Source: Pelagibacteraceae bacterium AG-422-C23 (GTDB lineage: Bacteria; Pseudomonadota; Alphaproteobacteria; Pelagibacterales; Pelagibacteraceae). Taken from it: a stretch of DNA of 64,000 nt. The stretch covers positions 1 to 64,000 of the forward strand of contig QCMO01000001.1 in NCBI GenBank assembly GCA_003213695.1, given 5' to 3'. How positions within the stretch are numbered: the stretch's first letter is position 1; every line of letters starts with the position of its first letter. Shown here one piece after another: positions 57,175-64,000 of this stretch. A program made the position numbers and the translations under genes. The notes below the pieces were generated by a model. That model worked only from the letters and a program-made list of their open reading frames with translations, was not told where the DNA came from and made no database searches.

Positions 57175-58116
57175 ATGTCTAATATTTTAATTATTAAACA
57201 CGGATCATTAGGAGATATAGCTCAAGCAAGTGGTGCAATTCAAGATATATTTGAAAATCATAAAAATGATCAAATATTTCTACTTACAACCAAACCTTAC
57301 TTTGATTTATTTAAAAAAAATCCTTTTATTCATGAAGTGATTTTAGACAAGAGATTACCTAGATATAATCTAATTTATTTATATTTTTTAATGAGAGAAC
57401 TAAAGAAGCATAAATTCTCCAAGGTTTTTGATCTTCAAAACTCATCTAGAACTTCTTTTTATAAAAATATTCTTTTTCCAAAAGCTGATAAAATAGTATG
57501 GTCGAGTTCAACCACAACTTTACCATTAGATAAAAATAAAGAGGAATTTGATAAAATTTCAGTTCTTGAAAGATTCGATCATCAGTTAAAAGAATCTGGA
57601 TTAAACACTTCAAACACTTTAAAACCAGACTTTAGCTGGGCCTCTACTGACATCAGTGAGATTAAAAATTTCTATAAGTTTGATAAATATATTTTATTAT
57701 TTCCTTTTTGTTCACCACATTTGACTATAAAAAAATGGCCTCATTACAATAAACTTATTGAATTAATTTCAAACAGATTTGGTGATGAGTATAAAATTTT
57801 AACTGCACCAGGACCTTCTGAAATTAATGATGCAAAAGATATAAATGCATTAGCGTTACTAGATAATGGAAGAGCATTAGATATATCTCAGCTTACTTCA
57901 TTGATTAAAGGGAGCTCTTTTGTAATTGCTAATGATACTGGTCCGGCACATATTGCAGCACATGTAGGATCTAGCGGTCTTACATTATTTGGTAAACACA
58001 CAACAGCATATAAAGTTAGTATCGAAAGGGAAAATTTTAAAGCAATTGAGGTATCAGATCTAAATAATTTAAGTGCAGAAAAAGTATTTGAAAGGTTAAC
58101 TAAGAATTTATCTTAG
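57175..58116 (+). CDS. Glycosyltransferase family 9 (heptosyltransferase-like)
   Basis: ILIIKHGSLGDIAQASGAIQDI, FVIANDTGPAHIAAHVGSSGLTLFG. Confidence 0.88.
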   Translation: MSNILIIKHGSLGDIAQASGAIQDIFENHKNDQIFLLTTKPYFDLFKKNPFIHEVILDKRLPRYNLIYLYFLMRELKKHKFSKVFDLQNSSRTSFYKNILFPKADKIVWSSSTTTLPLDKNKEEFDKISVLERFDHQLKESGLNTSNTLKPDFSWASTDISEIKNFYKFDKYILLFPFCSPHLTIKKWPHYNKLIELISNRFGDEYKILTAPGPSEINDAKDINALALLDNGRALDISQLTSLIKGSSFVIANDTGPAHIAAHVGSSGLTLFGKHTTAYKVSIERENFKAIEVSDLNNLSAEKVFERLTKNLS

Positions 58117-59195
58117 TCCAGAATTTTTTTATATTCTTCTAAAATTTTATCCCAATGAAACTTAGAAACATATGTTTTAGCATTTTTACCAAACACATGA
58201 TATTTTTTGTTTTCAATCATTGAATTTAAAGATGAATAAATATCATCTAAATTATTTCCATCACAAATTAAACCTGTTTTATCATGACTGATAGCATCAG
58301 ATGCGCCACCATCTTTTCCTCCAAGTGAAGGAACACCGTATTGAGCAGCTTCCACATAAGCTATTCCAAAACCCTCTACAGATGTTTTGTGAATAATTGA
58401 TGGCATAACAAAAATATTAGATTTAGCTATTAAAGAATTTTTTAAATCACTACTTATATCTTTAAAAAACATAACTTGAGAACTTAGATCAAGCTCTTTT
58501 ACTAAATCTTTAATATTTTCTTCTTCATCACCATAACCAATACAAATATAAACTATATCAGGGTGTATTTGTTTTAAATTTCTAAGAGCCATAATTATTT
58601 TTTCATGATTTTTCCTTTTATCAAATCTTGAAACGGTAATTAATCTTGGCGATTTTGTTTTAAGTAAGCTTTCAACTTTTTCTAATGATTTTTTATTTAA
58701 TTCTTGAACAGGATTAACGCCAGGATTAATTACAATCAATTTATCTTTATTCACTCCGATATTAATTGCCAAATTTTTTGTATATTCAGAATTGGCAATT
58801 ACTTTTTCAACATTATTTAAAACTTTAATAACTCTCTTATTTAAAGAGCTTCCTTTAGTATGATTAATCTCTTTTCCATGTATTAAACAATATTTTTTCT
58901 TTTCTGTTTGAATTAACTCTAAACTTTTCCAGTGATCAGCAATTACACCTCGTACTTTATTTTCTTTTAAAAATTCATTAACTAATTGAGCTTTTCTAAT
59001 TTTTCGAAGAAATTTTATTCCACCAACTCTTTCAATTGAAAAGTTTTCTTTTTTATCAAATTCTTTATGATTTTCTTGGTAATCTGCAAAAACTTTAATC
59101 ATAAAGTTTTTAGACATTTCTTTAGTAAGACCCCACATAAGACTTTGCATACCACCTAATTCTGGTGGAAAGGATCTAGTAACAATTAGATACAT
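58113..59195 (-). CDS. Glycosyltransferase family 4
   Basis: SFPPELGGMQSLMWGL, VSRFDKRKNHEKIIMAL, SVEGFGIAYVEAAQYGVPSLGG. Confidence 0.9.
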   Translation of the reverse strand: MYLIVTRSFPPELGGMQSLMWGLTKEMSKNFMIKVFADYQENHKEFDKKENFSIERVGGIKFLRKIRKAQLVNEFLKENKVRGVIADHWKSLELIQTEKKKYCLIHGKEINHTKGSSLNKRVIKVLNNVEKVIANSEYTKNLAINIGVNKDKLIVINPGVNPVQELNKKSLEKVESLLKTKSPRLITVSRFDKRKNHEKIIMALRNLKQIHPDIVYICIGYGDEEENIKDLVKELDLSSQVMFFKDISSDLKNSLIAKSNIFVMPSIIHKTSVEGFGIAYVEAAQYGVPSLGGKDGGASDAISHDKTGLICDGNNLDDIYSSLNSMIENKKYHVFGKNAKTYVSKFHWDKILEEYKKILD

Positions 59196-59198
59196 TAA

Positions 59199-59750
59199 TT
59201 ATTGTTTCCATTTAATTCCACAACCAGCGCTTGGAATTTGATTTTCAGGTCCCTTACCAGTTTTAGCTATTTGTTTCATAGCTACAAGAAGATCACTTTC
59301 ACCACTTCTTACTGGCACTAAGTTTTTAAGTTCTCGTAATCGTCCCCTATATTGAAGCTCTAAATCTTTGTTATAACCAAAAAAATCTGGCGTACATACA
59401 GCATCATATATTTTAGCAATTTCTTGGGTTTCATCATTTAAATAAGGAAAACTAAATTGATTTTTTTTAGCAAATTCAACCATATTATCAAAAGAATCTT
59501 CAGGATAATTTTCAGCATCATTAGCACAAATAGCCACTGAATTAATTCCAACTTTTTTTAATTCATTGCAATCTTCAACAATATCTTTTGTAACAGCTTT
59601 AACATAAGGACAGTGATTACATATAAACATTATCAAAGTCCCATTTTCACCTTTGATATCATCTAAAGAAATAATTTTATTGTCTGTTGATTTAAGCTTG
59701 AAGTCATGGGCCTTTTGGCCGAAATCACATATTGGAGTTTGTATTGGCAT
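59199..59750 (-). CDS. Thioredoxin-fold (AhpC/TSA redoxin) protein
   Basis: TLIMFICNHCPYVKAVTKDIVED, NSVAICANDAENYPEDSFDNM. Confidence 0.88.
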   Translation of the reverse strand: MPIQTPICDFGQKAHDFKLKSTDNKIISLDDIKGENGTLIMFICNHCPYVKAVTKDIVEDCNELKKVGINSVAICANDAENYPEDSFDNMVEFAKKNQFSFPYLNDETQEIAKIYDAVCTPDFFGYNKDLELQYRGRLRELKNLVPVRSGESDLLVAMKQIAKTGKGPENQIPSAGCGIKWKQ

Positions 59751-59770
59751 AATGTTATAATATATAAATT

Positions 59771-60283
59771 ATGTTTTACGATTTAAAAGATAAAAAACCA
59801 AAAAACTCTGGCGAAAATTGGGTAGCACCAAATGCCGTTGTTATAGGGGACGTCACTTTAGAAAAAAATACAAGTATTTGGTTTAATGCAACCTTAAGAG
59901 GAGATATTGAAAATATTCATATAGGCGAGGGGTCTAATGTCCAAGATGGAAGTGTCTTACATACTGATCCTGGCTGTCCTTTAAAAGTTGGAAAAGATGT
60001 AACAGTTGGACATTTAGTTATGCTCCATGGTTGTACTATTGGAGATAATAGTTTGATTGGAATTGGTGCAGTGATCCTAAATAAAGCCAAGATTGGAAAA
60101 AATTGTATTATAGGGGCAAAAGCTCTCATTACAGAAAACAAAGTGATACCAGACAATTCATTAGTAGTTGGTTCTCCAGGTAAAATAGTAAGAGAAGTGA
60201 CTGAGGAAGAAAAAAAAGCTGTAGCAGAAAACACTAAACATTATCAAGATAATTGGAAGAAATATTCTAAATCAATTTTTTAA
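59771..60283 (+). CDS. Gamma-carbonic anhydrase-like hexapeptide protein
   Basis: GDVTLEKNTSIWFNATLRGDIENIHIGEGSNVQDGSVLHTD, GHLVMLHGCTIGDNSLIGIGAVI. Confidence 0.9.
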   Translation: MFYDLKDKKPKNSGENWVAPNAVVIGDVTLEKNTSIWFNATLRGDIENIHIGEGSNVQDGSVLHTDPGCPLKVGKDVTVGHLVMLHGCTIGDNSLIGIGAVILNKAKIGKNCIIGAKALITENKVIPDNSLVVGSPGKIVREVTEEEKKAVAENTKHYQDNWKKYSKSIF

Positions 60284-60304
60284 TTTGATAATGAGAATTT
60301 TTTT

Positions 60305-60565
60305 CTATTTAAATCTAATTTTATAAATCAAAATAAAAAAACTTAATACAAGTGTAACCGCATTAGCTAAAATTACAGGCAAATCATTTATAATTAATCC
60401 ATAAATTAACCAAGATAAAACTCCTATAGTAAAAATTAGAAACATATAAAGTGAAATATCTTTTGTACTTTTTGATTTATAAACCTTAATTGCTTGTGGT
60501 AAAAAAGCAATTGTTGTACAAAAAGCTGCAAAGAAACCAATATATTTAATTACAAAATCTATCAT
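60305..60565 (-). CDS. SemiSWEET/PQ-loop small transporter
   Basis: TIAFLPQAIKVYKSKSTKDISLYMFLIFTIGVLSWLIYGL; 86 aa, 3 TM. Confidence 0.88.
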   Translation of the reverse strand: MIDFVIKYIGFFAAFCTTIAFLPQAIKVYKSKSTKDISLYMFLIFTIGVLSWLIYGLIINDLPVILANAVTLVLSFFILIYKIRFK

Positions 60566-60571
60566 TGTTAT

Positions 60572-61171
60572 TTATGGAACTAGCCAAGCATTTTTGTTAT
60601 TTTCAAAATCAAACTTTGCTCTTCGATGACCTTTTGCTGCAAGATAAAGCCACTCAATTGATTTAATATTACATTTAATCACAGTAAAGTTTTTATAACC
60701 ATCTTCACTTTGTTCCATTGTGTAATCAAAATCTTCCAATTTAGATATCATCCCAGAGGTCGGATTTTCTGATGCAGTTCCAGGAGGGCTATCAGTTAAA
60801 TAACATCTTCTACTTATATGTTGAGTTTTTTTCCAAGATTCTTCTGCAATAGAATTTTGATTATTTACTTCACATTCTATTTTTGCTCTTAATTGTATTT
60901 TTTCTTCTTTGTCATAGAAAACTAGAGATGCCTTTTTATTTTTTTTGAGAATATTTACTTTTGGAGATCTAAAATCAGTATGAAATTGCAATAGATTATT
61001 TTTTCGGTCTGATTTTCTTAAAACAACAATTCTACCGTCAACTTCATCTTGATAAGCACAGATAAAGACAGGAATTCTAAAAGGTGACGCTCTATTAGTC
61101 ACTGCATCATCTAACATTGACCAATACTTATTTTGAATTTCCTCCAGATTTTCATAGTATGCTGGCTGCAT
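60572..61171 (-). CDS. Pyridoxamine 5'-phosphate oxidase family flavoprotein
   Basis: ASPFRIPVFIC, GRIVVLRKSDRKNNLLQFHTDFRSPKV, SIEWLYLAAKGHRRAKFDF. Confidence 0.82.
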   Translation of the reverse strand: MQPAYYENLEEIQNKYWSMLDDAVTNRASPFRIPVFICAYQDEVDGRIVVLRKSDRKNNLLQFHTDFRSPKVNILKKNKKASLVFYDKEEKIQLRAKIECEVNNQNSIAEESWKKTQHISRRCYLTDSPPGTASENPTSGMISKLEDFDYTMEQSEDGYKNFTVIKCNIKSIEWLYLAAKGHRRAKFDFENNKNAWLVP

Positions 61172-61174
61172 ACA

Positions 61175-62044
61175 TTACTTTCTAAATCTTTTAATTAAAC
61201 TTGATGTATCCCAACGATTTCCACCTAAACCCTGAACTTCTCCATAAAATTTATCAACTAGTTCTGTAACAGGTAATAATGAACCATTATTCTTAGCTTC
61301 ATCCATTGCAATTTTTAAATCTTTTCTCATCCAATCAACTGCAAATCCAAAATCAAACTTATCATCAATCATTGTTTTGTATCGATTTTCCATTTGCCAT
61401 GATTGAGCTGCACCTTTTGAAATAACTTCAATAACATCTTCCATATTTAGCCCAGCTTTCATTCCAAAGTTTATTCCTTCAGACAATCCTTGAACTAAAC
61501 CCGCAATACAAATTTGATTAACCATCTTTGCGAGTTGTCCACTTCCAGCATTACCGAGTAATTTCATTTTTTTGCTGTAACAATCTATTTTATCTTTTGC
61601 TTTATCAAAGTCAGCTTGATCACCGCCGATCATAACAGTCAATGCACCATTCTCTGCACCAGCTTGACCACCTGATACTGGAGCATCTAATGCACCAAAA
61701 CCATTTTTTTTTGCGTACTCATGAATTTCTCTAGCAATCGTTGCTGAAGCTGTAGTGTTATCAATATAAATAGAACCTTTTTTAATTGTTTTAAATGCTC
61801 CGTTTTCACCAAATGTTACTTCCCTTAAATCATTATCATTTCCAACACATGTAAAGACATACTCAGCATCTTTTGCGGCTTCAGCAGGAGTTTCTGCTAT
61901 TTTACCTTTGTATTCTTTGATCCATTTTTCTGCTTTAGATTTTGTTCTATTAAAAACAGTTACATTGTGACCACCTTTTGATATATAACCAGCCATTGGA
62001 TAACCCATGACACCAAGACCTATGAAAGCAACATTACAAGTCAT
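61175..62044 (-). CDS. 3-hydroxyisobutyrate dehydrogenase family oxidoreductase
   Basis: VAFIGLGVMGYPMAGYISKGGHNVTVFNRT, DAPVSGGQAGAENGALTVMIGG, GSGQLAKMVNQICIAG. Confidence 0.92.
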   Translation of the reverse strand: MTCNVAFIGLGVMGYPMAGYISKGGHNVTVFNRTKSKAEKWIKEYKGKIAETPAEAAKDAEYVFTCVGNDNDLREVTFGENGAFKTIKKGSIYIDNTTASATIAREIHEYAKKNGFGALDAPVSGGQAGAENGALTVMIGGDQADFDKAKDKIDCYSKKMKLLGNAGSGQLAKMVNQICIAGLVQGLSEGINFGMKAGLNMEDVIEVISKGAAQSWQMENRYKTMIDDKFDFGFAVDWMRKDLKIAMDEAKNNGSLLPVTELVDKFYGEVQGLGGNRWDTSSLIKRFRK

Positions 62045-62055
62045 AAATTTTTTAT

Positions 62056-63264
62056 ATGTTTAAGAGTTTAAGTTTAAAAGTAATTATATTTGGTTTTATA
62101 TTTACATTTTTTTCAAGTTTTGGACAGAGTTTTTTTCTTGGCCTGTTTAATTCTAGTATACGTGATACACTTTCTATTACCCAGGGACAATTTGGATCAA
62201 TTTATGCCTCTGCCACTTTACTAAGTAGTTTCCTTTTGATTTGGGTTGGGAAGAAAATAGATGATATCAATATTTTCAAATTTGTATTTTTTGTAACTTT
62301 ACTTCTTTCGTTTTCATGTTTTTTCTTTTCAAAAATTTCGTCAATTATTTTTTTATTTGTTGCAATTTTTTTAATGAGATTTTCAGGACAGGGTATGATG
62401 TCTCATACTGCTACTACTACTATCTCAAGGTATTTTACAAAATCTAGAGGAAAAGCTTTAAGTACATGTTGGTTTGGACTTTCTACAGCAGAATTTTTTT
62501 TACCTGTTTTAATTGTTTATTTATTAACAATAACATCCTGGCAAAATTTATGGATATCAATTTCAATATTAGTTTTAATATTTCTACCAATTACATCTTT
62601 TATTTTGATAAAAAAATTGAATTTTGACTCAAGGGAAGATGTAGAAAACGAAGAATTCAAAGAAAAAGATATCAAACAATGGAAAAGAGTAGAAGTTTTA
62701 AAAGATTATAGATTTTACGTAATATGTTTAAATATGTTGGCGATGCCTTGGATTGCAACTGGGGTTTTTGTTTATCAGTCATTTATTATCGAATCAAAAG
62801 AGTGGGGAGCTTTTGTTATTGCCCAATCATTTATGGTTTACTCAATTTTATCAGTTTTAACTTTATTAGTTTCAGGATTTTTGATCGACAAGTTTACCAG
62901 TAGAAGATTATTAATATTTATGAATATTCCACTTTTACTATCTTCATTAGTCCTAATCTTTTTTGATATTCCATTATCAGCCTTCATATTTTTGGGGTTA
63001 ATTGGTGTTTCAAATGGTTTTGCTAATGTGTTGGGTTCGTCAACATGGGCTGAAATTTATGGAGTAAAACACATTGGTTCCATAAAAGCTTTAACAACAG
63101 CGCTGATGGTTTTTTCTACTGCTTTTGGAACTGCTTTATTTGGATTATTGATAGATAAGGGTTTTTCAATTGAACAAATTGCTTTGGTATCTTCTATTTA
63201 TATTTCTACATCTATCATCCTTCTGTTTTTTGTAAGAAATAAGCTAAATCCACAATATATTTAA
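62056..63264 (+). CDS. MFS transporter
   Basis: 12-TM-like; SITQGQFGSIYASATLLSSFLLIWVGKKIDD, RFSGQGMMSHTATTTISRYF. Confidence 0.88.
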   Translation: MFKSLSLKVIIFGFIFTFFSSFGQSFFLGLFNSSIRDTLSITQGQFGSIYASATLLSSFLLIWVGKKIDDINIFKFVFFVTLLLSFSCFFFSKISSIIFLFVAIFLMRFSGQGMMSHTATTTISRYFTKSRGKALSTCWFGLSTAEFFLPVLIVYLLTITSWQNLWISISILVLIFLPITSFILIKKLNFDSREDVENEEFKEKDIKQWKRVEVLKDYRFYVICLNMLAMPWIATGVFVYQSFIIESKEWGAFVIAQSFMVYSILSVLTLLVSGFLIDKFTSRRLLIFMNIPLLLSSLVLIFFDIPLSAFIFLGLIGVSNGFANVLGSSTWAEIYGVKHIGSIKALTTALMVFSTAFGTALFGLLIDKGFSIEQIALVSSIYISTSIILLFFVRNKLNPQYI

Positions 63265-63307
63265 AAATATCCTTGATTTTTTTAAGCTCACTGTATAGAT
63301 ACTGGCC

Positions 63308-63847
63308 ATGGCTAGAGTAACAGTAGAAGATTGTATCGATAAAGTTGATAGTCCCTATGAATTAGTTTTGGTTGCTAAAGAGAGAGCAACTCAACTTAAT
63401 TCAGGTATTGAGCCAACCTTAGAAAAAGATAATGATAAGAATACAGTTATCGCTCTAAGAGAAATTGCTGAAGAAAATATTAAAGTACCTGATTTAACTG
63501 ATAGCGCTATTTACAAATTAAGAAAACACGTCGAACAAATTGATGATGGTACTGATGCAGATGAAGACGTAGGCGACGATTTTGAAAGTTTATATAAAGG
63601 AGAAATTTCAAAAAGCGGTACACCAATCCTACCATCTAAAAGGGCTAGAAAAGCTCCAGAAAAAATTCAAGTTTCTAAGGAAGACTTAGAAGAGCTTTCG
63701 CAGACTGCCCAACCAGATGTTGATACATCAAATCCAGATAGCCCAGAGGCAGATGAAATCGATGACGTTTCTTTAGAGGAGGTTTCTGAGAGCGAAAATC
63801 AACAATCAGAAAACAACCCTAACGATTCAGAGCCTTCAAACTCGTAA
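63308..63847 (+). CDS. rpoZ: RNA polymerase omega subunit with long acidic C-terminal tail
   Basis: [33 protein letters not shown]...[11 protein letters not shown]; residues about 95-179 acidic, low complexity. Confidence 0.9.
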   Translation: MARVTVEDCIDKVDSPYELVLVAKERATQLNSGIEPTLEKDNDKNTVIALREIAEENIKVPDLTDSAIYKLRKHVEQIDDGTDADEDVGDDFESLYKGEISKSGTPILPSKRARKAPEKIQVSKEDLEELSQTAQPDVDTSNPDSPEADEIDDVSLEEVSESENQQSENNPNDSEPSNS

Positions 63848-63869
63848 AAAAATAATATAAAATTACATC

Positions 63870-64000
63870 ATGAACAGGAAAGTTTCAGTTGCACCTATGA
63901 TGGATTGTACAGATCGTCATGAGCGTTTCTTTTTAAGACTAATTTCAAAAAATACTCTTTTATATACTGAAATGATTGTTGATGAAGCAATCAATAGAGG
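63870..64000 (+). CDS. dusA: tRNA-dihydrouridine synthase (DusA-like), truncated by window end
   Basis: ATG at 63870: [44 protein letters not shown]. Confidence 0.85.
   Translation, partial: MNRKVSVAPMMDCTDRHERFFLRLISKNTLLYTEMIVDEAINR

Noticed and set aside
59917-60234. 105-aa antisense ORF in the gamma-carbonic anhydrase gene
   Set aside because: Shadow of a hexapeptide-repeat gene.
1-64000. CRISPR array, transposon or prophage
   Set aside because: No regularly spaced repeats, transposase/integrase motifs, or phage structural genes were recognised in the ORFs.

Overview
AT-rich, very compact window with short or overlapping intergenic gaps. Gene content and order look like a SAR11/Pelagibacterales (Alphaproteobacteria) chromosome; this assignment comes from gene content, not a database search. 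No rRNA, CRISPR array, transposase or prophage was seen. Main blocks: a SUF Fe-S operon (sufC-D-S-U-like-T-A); glnA; a homocysteine S-methyltransferase with an upstream SAM-II-like riboswitch; a moa operon (moaA-C-thioesterase-serine hydrolase-moaD-E) plus moaB; two aldehyde dehydrogenases, one with a strongly basic N-terminal extension; two SMR transporter genes, one frameshifted; cysE-cysK; an alternative oxidase; a taurine/sulfonate block (HisD/HpsN-like, pta, Ldh2/ComC-like, tauCBA divergent from an omega-aminotransferase and ald); a DMG/sarcosine dehydrogenase-like protein; a BASS transporter with a dual-wHTH regulator; a pair of small related membrane proteins; one tRNA(CAT); a small glycan island; an MTA-salvage/spermidine block (apt, mtnP, mtnA, FucA-like aldolase, speD-speE fusion); an amino-acid-type ABC transporter lacking an ATPase gene; and rpoZ followed by a truncated dusA-like gene. 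The most interesting leads are the extended TauC, the palindrome in the tauA/aminotransferase divergent promoter, the riboswitch leader, the putative DHAP-shunt gene set, the basic-leader ALDH with an internal SD/start, the dual-wHTH regulator and the tandem small membrane proteins. I found no clearly unprecedented system.
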